Shown one piece after another: positions 31,843 through 40,622 of a stretch of DNA of 64,000 nucleotides. Every line of letters starts with the position of its first letter. Within the stretch, counting starts at the first letter, position 1. The notes under the pieces were generated by a model. That model saw nothing but the letters and a program-made list of their open reading frames with translations. It did not search any database and had not been told where the DNA came from. The stretch comes from UBA6168 sp041163745. Its GTDB lineage: Bacteria > Bacteroidota > Bacteroidia > Chitinophagales > Saprospiraceae. The stretch is from NCBI GenBank assembly GCA_041163745.1, contig JBEAQU010000078.1:1-64000 (forward strand), in the 5' to 3' direction. The translations under genes and the position numbers were made by a program.

Positions 31843-33090
31843 TTATTCGATGTTTTCCGCAGCCAGGACACCGAAATCGAAGAGCAAGGAGAACCGCAGC
31901 GTATTGTCCAACGGATTCCTTTGGTTTGTGGTAGGCACCAGATAGGAGAAATTCAACCCGAAAATATTGTATTTCAGCCCCAGCCCGACCGTCAGGTAGT
32001 GACGGTCGCCCTTGCTGCGGCTTTCGGTGAAGTAGCCTGCACGGATGGCGAACTGCTGGTCGTACCAGTATTCGAGGCCGACGGAGTACATGATCTCCTT
32101 GAGTTCTTCTTCGAAACCGTTGGGCGCATCCGAAAAGGAGCTGAAAATACCGGAGATAGGAGAGGCTTCCCGCCAGTCGCTGACGTTGTTGCCGTCCAGG
32201 TCGCATTCGTTCTCCGGGGTGTCCGGATCGTCGAAACAACGGGTCGGCACGAGCAGCTTGTTGGCATCCGCCGCCAAGGTCAGGCTGTTGTAATTGTCTA
32301 TCTGATAAGTCCAGGCTGCACCGAGCCCGAGGTTGGTGGGCAGAAAATCCCGTTGCCGGTTGGCCGCATTGGTGTAGGTGATCTTGGAGCCGATGTTGGT
32401 GATGGCACTGCCGATCATGAGTTGGCTCTCGCGGCCGTTGACCTCCAGGTCGGTGTGATAGGTGAAGGAAATGTCTGCCGCACCCGCCTGTCCGGCCTCG
32501 ATGATCTGACCGTCCACCTGTTGGCCGGCAGCCAGGTTGGAGTATATGTACTTGGCGCCCACGGCGGCCGTGAATTTATCCGTCAGCTTACGGGAATAGG
32601 CGAGGGTCACTTCGAACTCGTTGGGCCGGCCTTTACCTATCGGATTTCCATTCTCGTCCGTGAAGTTGATATCCCCGAGGGAAAAATAGCGAAGGCCCAT
32701 ACCGACCGCCTGCAGGTCGTCCAGCTTGTAATAGCCGCTCAGGTAGGCCAGGTAGACATCGTTCAGTCCAAGGGATTTGAGCCAAGGGGTATAGGTGGCG
32801 GAGAGTCCGAGCGGCTGTTCCGCCAATACAAGTTTAGATTGGTTGAAATGCATTGCATTGGCATCCGGGGAAAGGGCGATTCCCACATCCCCCATCGCAC
32901 CGGATCGGGCATCCGCCACAATCCGCAGGAAAGGGACGGCGGTCAGAATGGTATTGACGCAATCTCCGCCGGTGATGCTCTTCCAAACACCGTCCTGTTT
33001 GAAACAACCGCTCTGTCCCATGGCAGGATGAACAGCCAGCATGGTCGATCCGATGAGCAGCGCCATCGTCAGTGTGTGTAAACCTCTCAT
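31843..33090 (-). CDS. porV: Type IX secretion system outer-membrane protein PorV (LptO)
   Basis: A 415-residue outer-membrane barrel of the FadL-like PorV family. PorV binds the C-terminal domain of cargo as it leaves the SprA translocon and carries it to the PorU sortase. After the signal peptide (about 1-26, ending AMGQ) come family-typical segments: TAVPFLRIVADARSGAMGDVG, PDANAMHFNQSKL, LSATYTPWLKSLGLNDVYLAY and FEVTLAYSRKL. The start at 33090 gives the signal peptide; the upstream 58 codons are Arg/Cys-rich and rejected. It lies 330 bases downstream of porU on the same strand, with its own promoter-like box. Confidence 0.95.
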   Translation of the reverse strand: MRGLHTLTMALLIGSTMLAVHPAMGQSGCFKQDGVWKSITGGDCVNTILTAVPFLRIVADARSGAMGDVGIALSPDANAMHFNQSKLVLAEQPLGLSATYTPWLKSLGLNDVYLAYLSGYYKLDDLQAVGMGLRYFSLGDINFTDENGNPIGKGRPNEFEVTLAYSRKLTDKFTAAVGAKYIYSNLAAGQQVDGQIIEAGQAGAADISFTYHTDLEVNGRESQLMIGSAITNIGSKITYTNAANRQRDFLPTNLGLGAAWTYQIDNYNSLTLAADANKLLVPTRCFDDPDTPENECDLDGNNVSDWREASPISGIFSSFSDAPNGFEEELKEIMYSVGLEYWYDQQFAIRAGYFTESRSKGDRHYLTVGLGLKYNIFGLNFSYLVPTTNQRNPLDNTLRFSLLFDFGVLAAENIE

Positions 33091-33420
33091 GAGATATCGT
33101 AAGATTTTATGGGCTTGCCAGGATTTCCGAAGGATAGTCTCCGCCAGGAAACCCGGCCGGATGGGAGATGAGAACCGGACGGTCCAGCATCTTGCGGTGC
33201 ATCCCTCCGACGGCCTCCCCGGGACACCGTCGGAACCCCGATAGCATTTCCCAGAATTACGCAAATATAACCAGCTATTGTCAATTTAATTCGTTCCGCG
33301 CCGCTGTGGCCGGATTCCAGAGGGTTCATACGGTTACCCTCGGCGAAAGTTCTGCCGCCGGCTGTTGTCCGCCGACATTCTGACGGCACCGTTCCGCTTG
33401 CGGGGGTTGTCCGGGCGGTC
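33091..33420. other. 330-base porU-porV intergenic region
   Basis: Contains the promoter-like TATATTTG box for porV at 33262-33269 (minus strand). Apart from that no gene or hairpin of note was recognised. Confidence 0.4.
33262..33269 (-). promoter_or_regulatory. Promoter-like TAnnTTTG box upstream of porV
   Basis: The minus strand reads TATATTTG, a perfect Bacteroidota -7 match, about 170 bases before the porV start. A TTGAC lies 12 bases further upstream, closer than the usual -33 spacing. It would allow porV to be expressed apart from porU. Confidence 0.45.
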
Positions 33421-36400
33421 TTATCGTAGGATGACCAGCTTTTCGAAATCACTCTCCGCCGTCACCTCCGCACCGCCACCATGCATGGCTCGTATGCGGA
33501 CTTTGTAAAGGTAGACTCCCTTGGCCAAAGCATCCCCGAAATCGTCCCGACCGTCCCACTGTATGCAATCGCCTAAGCCTAAACGATGGCTTGTGGAAAA
33601 TATTCTTTCCTGCAACGTTTTTATCAGCCGCCCTGAAATCGTGTAAATATGGACGCTCACATCAAGGTCGAACCCCGCCTGATTGTGTTCGAACTGGAAA
33701 CAGGTCTGGGTCGTGAAAGGATTCGGATAGTTGAGCACCTGCCGTAGGGCTGCCTTTTCCGAACTGGCCACCACGAATTCCGTCAGGCCCTCCGCCGGAT
33801 TGTTCGCAACATCCCATGCCCGGACCTTGATTTCGTGGCGGCCGGCCGGAATTTTGTACAAGGGGTAGCGGACGGTGCCCCGGGTGTAGTCGTCGACAGC
33901 CGCTTCATAGAAATCATTCAGAAGATAGGTGTTCCGGGTATCCTGGTCCAATACGCCGGCCAGGTCGTGCCCGACACTGTTGCCGATGACGTTGATGCCG
34001 TTGTCATCTGACAAATGAACCAACAACACCGGATTCTCATTGGTGATGCCGCCGAAAACGAAGTTCTCGTTGTTGAGGTACACTTCCACTTCCGGGCCTT
34101 CCCCGTCGGATACGGCGGCGGTATCGGACCCGCCTACGTTGATCTGCCGGTATTGGCCGGCGGCATCCGACAAACGGCTCTCATCTGCCGCATAATAACT
34201 GATCTTCCCGATACCGTAATTGTAGTCGATGTCCCTGGGTACGATAAAAGTAAATCGGAACCGACCCTCCCGGACACTTGCCCGACCCTTGAAAACCACA
34301 TTTTTCTGCAGGTCGAAATTGAACAAGGGACTCCCGGCATCCTGCGCCAAGGTCTGGTACACCACCTTTTTGTCAAACACCGTCGGATAGACAATTCCAT
34401 TGAAATCTGTCAGGAGATTGCCGAAATCATCCCGGATTTCCCCGGCGACAGTCACCTTCTGCAAGGCACGCAAGGTATCGGTCCGGCCGGTATCGACCGG
34501 GATGCCGTTGAGTTCGGTCGTGACGATGTTGTAGACCGGCAGGGCCAACTGTTGGGCCGGGTCTCCCAAGAGCGTGAATTTCCTGGAATTGGATGCGTTC
34601 CCGGATTTGTTCTTGCTCAGTCGGAGCACCTCGCCGAACCCGGGTTTCGCATGGTCGAATTTGTAAAACAGGGTATCCACCGCGGCTTCGGTCAGTTTCT
34701 TGTTGGCACTCGCAAAGACAGGCCGCACCGTAGTGTACAGGGCGATCGCCCCGCCCCTGCCGTTCAGGAATGCCTGCTCGCCCGCAGACGTGAAGGAAGG
34801 GTCGTCGTACCCGGAAAAGGAACAGGTGGCCGTGATGATGATCGGCAGCCGGTCCTGGTTGTCCCAACTCAGGATATCCTCGATCTTGAGAACCCGCTCC
34901 TGGGTCCAGCCCTTGGAACCGCCGTGCCCCAGGAAAACCATGGCCAGTATACCTTTGAATATGGAATTGTTGATGGCATCCGTTGCCAATGGAACCCGAA
35001 CACCGCCGAATGTGGCTTCCTGCGGGAAGGCGTCCAGATAGACCTTGTCAATGTTAAGGTTCGGATTCTTGGCACCGATGTGCACGGCTATGTCGTCCGC
35101 ATCCCCCGTGTGAAGATTCCCGTCCTCGTCATCGCCGACGAATACCACCCGGTTGCGCCAATCCCGCAAACTGCCGGCATGGGTATCGTAATGGATGACC
35201 TTGTCCACCACCAAACGGGCCTCTTCCGCTGTCTTGACCGGAAAACGGCCCACGCCGATGTCCAGGGCCCCTGTGTTCAGGTCTCCTCCTTCCTCCGGGT
35301 CCAGCAAGGCGAAATAATCGTCGGAAGGAAAGGAATAGATGGGGCTGAGCGAATGCGGCGTCTCGTACACCGGCACGAAATCACCGCCCAGGCCGTAGAT
35401 GTCCCGCGCATCAAAGGAACCATCTCCGAACAACAGCAAGGAACGGAAACGTTCCGGATTCCGGTCGTACAGCATCCGGGCGAAATCACGGATGGCGGTG
35501 GCATCCTTTCGCCCGGAGGAAAATTCGTTGTATAACTGGCCGACTTCCACCAGGGCGACCGTCAACCCGCTGTGTGATTCCCGGTGACGGGCCAACCTGG
35601 CAGCCTGCTCCGAAAATTCGGCGTGATGGACAATCGCCATGTCCACTCCGTCGAAGCCGTGCAGGTTCTGGTTGGGGATGGCACCGACGGCGGTCACCGG
35701 CGGAAAGTCCCCGTTCCTGTCGAACGCAATGAACGCCCGGACCACGCCGGCCGCCGGAGAGTCGAAGGAAAGCCTGTCTCCACTGCGTCGTAAGAACGGA
35801 CGCACCGGTGCCCTCGGGTCGGTCACATCCCAGATCTCGGCCTGGGCCGGTGTATCGTCCAGGTCGTAGCGGGCTGTCGGATAGGCCGCCGACCGGGTGT
35901 CCCGGAAAGCGAGCTGACCCGTTGTCATCCGAAGCTGCCGCCGCAGGTTCAGGGTGATGAAGTCAAGCCAGCCCTCGTTGAAATTGTTGTCGGGCCGGCT
36001 GAATTCCAGGGTGATGTCCAGCTCCCCGTCGACCGGCGTGAAAATACCGCTCACGGACTGCTGATGGGCATAGGTGTCCGTGCTGCCTCCCTTGGTGGTG
36101 CTGAAGGTGGCGCTTGAAAAGGTCTCCCCGTTGGCGGTCACACTGAAACGGCTGCTCCCGCCGACATTGCTGACACGGGCGGCGAACACGGCCGATAGTC
36201 GGGCCGGCTCCCCCGGCACAATTCCCGGCACCTGAAGCACCTCGCTGTAATCGCCCTCGGTCTTGACCTTGAAATAATCTCCGTAGAAAGACTGCCCGGC
36301 ACCCTGTCCGTACACCCAGTCATGCTGCAGGTTGTAGCGATCCTGCTCATAGTGGACCACCTCGTCGAACGCAGCGGTCTGATAGGATCCCGGCACACCG

Positions 36401-37299
36401 GCCTGCAGGTCCTGCACCCTCGCTCCGGTGCCTCCTCCCGTCTGCAGGAAATAATAGTTGCGAGTCTCGTAATGGTTGATGTCCACCCGGAAGTTCTGTG
36501 ATACCGGATCATAGGTCAGGGCATCCGGTCCCTCTCCGTAAAACAACAGGTAATCTTCCGGATGGAAGCGCCCGTCCGCCTCTCCGGCGATGTGGATGGC
36601 GGTTTCCGGCAGGTCGTCCGGACGGGCCGCACCCACCACCTCCGGAAGAATCCCGCCCCCGTAACCGAAAAGCCGGATCTGCCGGGGGTCGATGTCATCC
36701 ACCGGTATGCCGAGTTCGTTCTTGAGGAAGGCATAGTCGAGCCGGTGGACACCGGTCCGTTCCACCGCGATCTTGTACCAATTGCCGGTGCTCAGGACGG
36801 AAGTGTAAGTGTTGCCGCCCCGAAGGACCGGCGGGGAAGTCTGCGGTTCGAAGGACAGCCGCAGGGTGAACGAGACCACCCGTTCGTATCCGCCCGACCC
36901 CGTCCGTCGGATGGGTACGAAACTTATCCAGCCGGCATGCGTTCGACGCTCCTGTTCGGTGCGTACCGACAAACCCATTTCGTACGGGATGGCGGCCGCT
37001 CCTTCGAATCCCTCGGGCAGGACCAGCGGTTCATAGACAACGGACTGGAACACCGCCTGCAGACGTCCCGGACCGGGCAAGGGGATCCGTTCGGCAAATA
37101 TCGGCAGGTCGGGGGTCTCCTCCGGATGCACTGCCCCATCGAAACGCAGTTGTAACAATGCCTCCGCCCCCTCGTACGGGATGACCACGGCCGGAGCCTG
37201 CCAGGCCAAGGTCCGGCCGAACGACGACGGAACCTGCGACATCACGGTGGAACGAAACGCCAGGGCGGCCAGCAGCAATATCGTTTGACGACTGTTCAT
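33421..37299 (-). CDS. porU: Type IX secretion system sortase PorU (gingipain-like C25 peptidase)
   Basis: A 1292-residue cell-surface sortase that removes the C-terminal signal from T9SS cargo and attaches it to the surface. It has a signal peptide (MNSRQTILLLAALAF...), a long N-terminal beta region, and a gingipain-type C25 peptidase domain with the catalytic His in FLGHGGSKGW (about residue 792) and Cys in ATCSFSGYDDP (about 827). The C-terminus has its own sorting-like domain (NYPNPFTTQTCFQF, YTISGRLIKTL, GDALAKGVYLYK), as in known PorU. The start at 37299 is chosen for the signal peptide. It is divergent from porP/sprF and upstream of porV. Confidence 0.95.
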   Translation of the reverse strand: MNSRQTILLLAALAFRSTVMSQVPSSFGRTLAWQAPAVVIPYEGAEALLQLRFDGAVHPEETPDLPIFAERIPLPGPGRLQAVFQSVVYEPLVLPEGFEGAAAIPYEMGLSVRTEQERRTHAGWISFVPIRRTGSGGYERVVSFTLRLSFEPQTSPPVLRGGNTYTSVLSTGNWYKIAVERTGVHRLDYAFLKNELGIPVDDIDPRQIRLFGYGGGILPEVVGAARPDDLPETAIHIAGEADGRFHPEDYLLFYGEGPDALTYDPVSQNFRVDINHYETRNYYFLQTGGGTGARVQDLQAGVPGSYQTAAFDEVVHYEQDRYNLQHDWVYGQGAGQSFYGDYFKVKTEGDYSEVLQVPGIVPGEPARLSAVFAARVSNVGGSSRFSVTANGETFSSATFSTTKGGSTDTYAHQQSVSGIFTPVDGELDITLEFSRPDNNFNEGWLDFITLNLRRQLRMTTGQLAFRDTRSAAYPTARYDLDDTPAQAEIWDVTDPRAPVRPFLRRSGDRLSFDSPAAGVVRAFIAFDRNGDFPPVTAVGAIPNQNLHGFDGVDMAIVHHAEFSEQAARLARHRESHSGLTVALVEVGQLYNEFSSGRKDATAIRDFARMLYDRNPERFRSLLLFGDGSFDARDIYGLGGDFVPVYETPHSLSPIYSFPSDDYFALLDPEEGGDLNTGALDIGVGRFPVKTAEEARLVVDKVIHYDTHAGSLRDWRNRVVFVGDDEDGNLHTGDADDIAVHIGAKNPNLNIDKVYLDAFPQEATFGGVRVPLATDAINNSIFKGILAMVFLGHGGSKGWTQERVLKIEDILSWDNQDRLPIIITATCSFSGYDDPSFTSAGEQAFLNGRGGAIALYTTVRPVFASANKKLTEAAVDTLFYKFDHAKPGFGEVLRLSKNKSGNASNSRKFTLLGDPAQQLALPVYNIVTTELNGIPVDTGRTDTLRALQKVTVAGEIRDDFGNLLTDFNGIVYPTVFDKKVVYQTLAQDAGSPLFNFDLQKNVVFKGRASVREGRFRFTFIVPRDIDYNYGIGKISYYAADESRLSDAAGQYRQINVGGSDTAAVSDGEGPEVEVYLNNENFVFGGITNENPVLLVHLSDDNGINVIGNSVGHDLAGVLDQDTRNTYLLNDFYEAAVDDYTRGTVRYPLYKIPAGRHEIKVRAWDVANNPAEGLTEFVVASSEKAALRQVLNYPNPFTTQTCFQFEHNQAGFDLDVSVHIYTISGRLIKTLQERIFSTSHRLGLGDCIQWDGRDDFGDALAKGVYLYKVRIRAMHGGGAEVTAESDFEKLVILR

Positions 37300-37558
37300 A
37301 TGGGTCTTTTTGATTTGTTGCGATGGGACATGGCCCGGAAGCATGCGCATTCCTCCGGTCTGCTGACCGGCCCGTCCGCCTTGGGTTTGGTCTCGAAGCT
37401 GGTCTGTACGGCTGAAAGATGCCGGGCGAGGCGGTGTGGCATCCCTGCAAGGATGACTTCCCGCAGCGTATTGCCAAAATTTGACAATTTAGCACCCGAT
37501 ATGCTCGAACTGGCGCTAATTTGTGCATTTTTACGTTTTACTGCCGGGAATTATTTTG

Positions 37559-37566
37559 CAAACTTA
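37559..37566 (-). promoter_or_regulatory. Promoter-like element upstream of porU
   Basis: The minus strand reads TAAGTTTG, with a TTG 21 bases upstream (37588-37590), so both boxes and the spacing fit the Bacteroidota consensus. It sits 260 bases before the porU start and overlaps the first codons of porP, so it is only a candidate. Confidence 0.3.
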
Positions 37567-37581
37567 CGCTTTTAACGAGAT

Positions 37582-38640
37582 ATGAATCAATACCGGACCG
37601 GTATCGGGAAACGGCTGTTCCTTTGGCTGGCATGGTGGGTCGGAACGACCGGTGCCCTGCATGCCCAGGACCCCGTGTTCAGTCAGTTCCATACCATGCC
37701 GCTGACTTTCAACCCTGCTTTCGCCGGCACCACCTACGCCCCTCGTTTCGGTGTGGCATACCGGAACGAATGGCCGACCGTCACCGGCGCCGGCACCGCC
37801 GCCTACAAAACCTTCGCCGCTTCCTGGGACCAGTTCGTACCCAGCCTCAACAGCGGCTTCGGCGCCCTCTTCATCGGTGACGATGCAGGCGGAGGACTGC
37901 TACGTACCAACGTCTTCGCCGCTAATTATGCCTACAAAATCGATGTGACCGACCATCTCCATGTCCGGATCGGTGTCAATGCCGGCTTCCGCCAAACCGT
38001 ACTCAATTGGGACGCCCTGATCTTCTACGACCAGCTCGACCCCGTCAGCGGCCCCATCGACCCCGCCGGAAATCCGAACCCCACCAACGAACTGCGCCCC
38101 GACAACCTCAACAAGACCCTCTTCGATGTCGGAACCGGCCTGCTTCTCTACAGCAACCGCTTCTACGGCGGCATCTCCCTGCAGCACCTTACCACCCCGG
38201 AGGAAGGCTTCCTGCAGAATACAAGCGTCGACCTCACCGAAGGCCTCCCTCTCCGCACCTCCCTCCACGCCGGCGCGGAATTTGTCGTCCGACAAGGCAA
38301 TAAGCGGCGCCCCTCTTCGTTCTTCTCTCCAAGCGCCATTTTCGTCCGGCAGGCCAATCAAGGCCAACTGAACCTGGGCGCCTATTACAACCACGGCCTG
38401 GTCTTCGTCGGATCCTGGTACAGACACGCCTTCGGAAATCCCGATGCCGTCATCGTACTGATGGGATTTCAATACGAATTCCTGAAAATCGGATACAGCT
38501 ACGACTACACCGTCTCCGGATTGTCCGCCTCCGGCGGCAGCCACGAATTGTCCGTCGTCTTTAACCTCGACAACAGCCAGGAGCTGAAAAGGAAACGATA
38601 CGCCCAACGGTACAATGATTGCTTCGGTATCTTCCGCTGA
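37582..38640 (+). CDS. PorP/SprF family type IX secretion system membrane protein
   Basis: A 352-residue outer-membrane barrel. The signal peptide ends near ALHAQDP and is followed by the family hallmark VFSQFHTMPLTFNPAFAGT, then LRVGVAYRNEW-like and later HLRVRIGVNAGF-like barrel strands, ending with a Lys/Arg-rich tail. PorP/SprF proteins help type B cargo such as SprB reach or attach to the surface, often with a partner cargo gene nearby. Two type B cargo genes lie 7-17 kb away on the other side of porU/porV. It is divergent from porU and 275 bases upstream of gldJ. Confidence 0.93.
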   Translation: MNQYRTGIGKRLFLWLAWWVGTTGALHAQDPVFSQFHTMPLTFNPAFAGTTYAPRFGVAYRNEWPTVTGAGTAAYKTFAASWDQFVPSLNSGFGALFIGDDAGGGLLRTNVFAANYAYKIDVTDHLHVRIGVNAGFRQTVLNWDALIFYDQLDPVSGPIDPAGNPNPTNELRPDNLNKTLFDVGTGLLLYSNRFYGGISLQHLTTPEEGFLQNTSVDLTEGLPLRTSLHAGAEFVVRQGNKRRPSSFFSPSAIFVRQANQGQLNLGAYYNHGLVFVGSWYRHAFGNPDAVIVLMGFQYEFLKIGYSYDYTVSGLSASGGSHELSVVFNLDNSQELKRKRYAQRYNDCFGIFR

Positions 38641-38706
38641 TCGATTCCATTTCCCCATTCACCCCCAAATCCAGAAATTTGCTGTTTTTTTGATCTTTTC
38701 CTTTTC

Positions 38707-38714
38707 TATATTTG
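38707..38714 (+). promoter_or_regulatory. Promoter-like TAnnTTTG box upstream of gldJ
   Basis: TATATTTG, a perfect Bacteroidota -7 match, lies in the porP-gldJ gap about 200 bases before the gldJ start. Upstream TTTG matches are 14 and 25 bases away, both outside the usual spacing. If used it gives a long 5' leader. Confidence 0.4.
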
Positions 38715-38915
38715 CAAGTCTTTTGACAGCCTGTGCCCTGGATTTTACAGAAAGGCAAACGTCGCAAAATTTTATTCCGCCTCCCGTGTCTTCCCCTCCC
38801 CCACCTCACCGGCGGGAATCCTTGGGAATCCACTCGGCAAATCGAAATTCGGACGACTCCGCCACCTCCCGTAAGACCCGGGCCTCCGCTGGAAAAGTTA
38901 AATCGTTGAAACGTG

Positions 38916-40418
38916 ATGAAAAATCTGCTGAAGTTCGGTTCTTTCCTCCTCTTTGCCGCCGTCGCGCTCAGCTCGTGCAGTAAGAAAGAACGTTCCGCCA
39001 CCACCGGCTGGATGTACAACGACCCTAAATGGGGCGGATACGAAAAACTAGATTTCCAAGGACAAATCACCGGTCCCAACCTCGTGCTCGTCGAAGGTGG
39101 CACCTTCACCATGGGTATCACCGACCAGGATGTGACCTACGATTGGAACTCCATCCCCCGCCGGGTGACCGTCTCCTCCTTTTATATGGACGAAACCGAA
39201 GTATCCAATGCCGATTACCGCGAATACCTCTATTGGCTGCAACGGGTCTTCGGAGAATCCTATCCCGAAGTCCACCTCAACAGCCTCCCCGACACATTGG
39301 TGTGGCGCGAGGAACTCTCATACAACGAACCTTTCGTCGAGACATATTTCCGCCATCCCTCCTACGACGATTATCCGGTGGTCGGCGTCACCTGGCTGCA
39401 AGCCAATGATTACGCTCAGTGGCGGACAGACCGCGTGAACGAGATGATCCTCATCGAAAGAGGCGTCCTCAATCCGAATCCCGAACAAAAGGATGAAGAC
39501 AACTTCAATACGGAGGCTTACCTCGTCGGCCAGTACCAAGGGGATGTCCGTAAAAACCTCAAGGACGTCCGGACCGGTGGCGAACGCTCCGTCCGCTTCG
39601 AAGACGGCATCCTCCTGCCCTCCTACCGCCTCCCGACAGAAGCGGAATGGGAATACGCCGCCCTCGGCCTTATCGGCAACCTCGTTTCCGAAAAGGACGA
39701 ACGTATCTCCGACCGGAAACTCTACCCTTGGAACGGCAATACCGTCCGCTACCAAAAACGCAACAAATACCAGGGTGAGATTCTAGCCAACTTCAAACGC
39801 GGAAGCGGTGACTATATGGGGATGGCCGGCAAACTCAACGACCGCGCTCACATCACCGCCCCCGTCCGCACCTACATGCCAAACGATTTCGGCCTCTATC
39901 ATATGGCGGGCAATGTGAACGAATGGACCATGGACCTCTATCGCCCCACCACCAGCATGACCATAGAGGACGTCGAACAACAGGATCTCAATTCCTTCCG
40001 TGGGAATAAGTTCCGTACAAAGGTGCTCGATGAGAACGGTATGCCCATTGAAAAGGATAGCCTCGGTCGCCTCCGCTACCGCTATGTGGAGGATGATGAG
40101 GTCGCTACCCGCGAAAACTATAAGGTCGGCCAACCATACAACTTCCTTGATGGCGACAAACAATCCGAAGCTTTCTACGATTACGGTACCCATACGCTGA
40201 TCAGCGACAAGGCCCGTGTAATAAAAGGTGGTAGCTGGCAGGACCGTGCTTTCTGGCTCTCCCCCGGCGCCCGGCGCTTCCGCGACGAAGACAAATCCTA
40301 CCGCGACCTGGGCTTCCGTTGCGCCATGACCCGTACTGGCGGTCCAACCGGCAATGAGGATTCCGGCGGACTATCCTTCAAAACCAAACAACAAAAGGAG
40401 AAACGCCGCTACAAGTAA
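38916..40418 (+). CDS. gldJ: Gliding motility / T9SS lipoprotein GldJ
   Basis: A 500-residue outer-membrane-associated lipoprotein: leader with lipobox Cys21 (AVALSSC). The body is a formylglycine-generating-enzyme (sulfatase-modifying) fold: VEGGTFTMG, SSFYMDETEVSNADY, LPTEAEWEYAA, MAGNVNEWTMD, VIKGGSWQDR and FRCAMTR. GldJ uses this fold structurally, not catalytically, and stabilises GldK for gliding and type IX secretion. The DTLVWREELSYNE and HPSYDDYPVVGV segments distinguish GldJ from GldK. The ATG at 38916 is used. It is followed 160 bases later by a strong terminator hairpin just ahead of murF. Confidence 0.92.
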   Translation: MKNLLKFGSFLLFAAVALSSCSKKERSATTGWMYNDPKWGGYEKLDFQGQITGPNLVLVEGGTFTMGITDQDVTYDWNSIPRRVTVSSFYMDETEVSNADYREYLYWLQRVFGESYPEVHLNSLPDTLVWREELSYNEPFVETYFRHPSYDDYPVVGVTWLQANDYAQWRTDRVNEMILIERGVLNPNPEQKDEDNFNTEAYLVGQYQGDVRKNLKDVRTGGERSVRFEDGILLPSYRLPTEAEWEYAALGLIGNLVSEKDERISDRKLYPWNGNTVRYQKRNKYQGEILANFKRGSGDYMGMAGKLNDRAHITAPVRTYMPNDFGLYHMAGNVNEWTMDLYRPTTSMTIEDVEQQDLNSFRGNKFRTKVLDENGMPIEKDSLGRLRYRYVEDDEVATRENYKVGQPYNFLDGDKQSEAFYDYGTHTLISDKARVIKGGSWQDRAFWLSPGARRFRDEDKSYRDLGFRCAMTRTGGPTGNEDSGGLSFKTKQQKEKRRYK

Positions 40419-40578
40419 TTCGCTGCGACTCCTTCCGCCCAGGACCGATGCCAAGGAGACCCGATAAGGAATGCGCCCGGCTTACCTCCATCGATCTTCT
40501 CCGACTAGCTCCTTCCCAGCGTAAGTCCACCCGGACAGGTTTACGTGCAGGCCATGGCCCACCGTCAACCTGAAAAGA

Positions 40579-40616
40579 CAGATGCGGTTTGGCTCCCAAA
40601 CCGCATCTGCCTTTTT
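40579..40616 (+). terminator. Rho-independent terminator after gldJ
   Basis: A perfect 14-bp stem CAGATGCGGTTTGG / CCAAACCGCATCTG (40579-40592 and 40596-40609) with a 3-base loop is followed by CTTTTT. It ends transcription 160 bases after the gldJ stop. It also ends only 6 bases before the proposed murF start, so it could act as an attenuator for murF. Confidence 0.8.
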
Positions 40617-40622
40617 AAGGGA

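Noticed and set aside
40545..40622. Upstream start for MurF
   Set aside because: The frame passes through a perfect terminator hairpin and encodes non-conserved residues.
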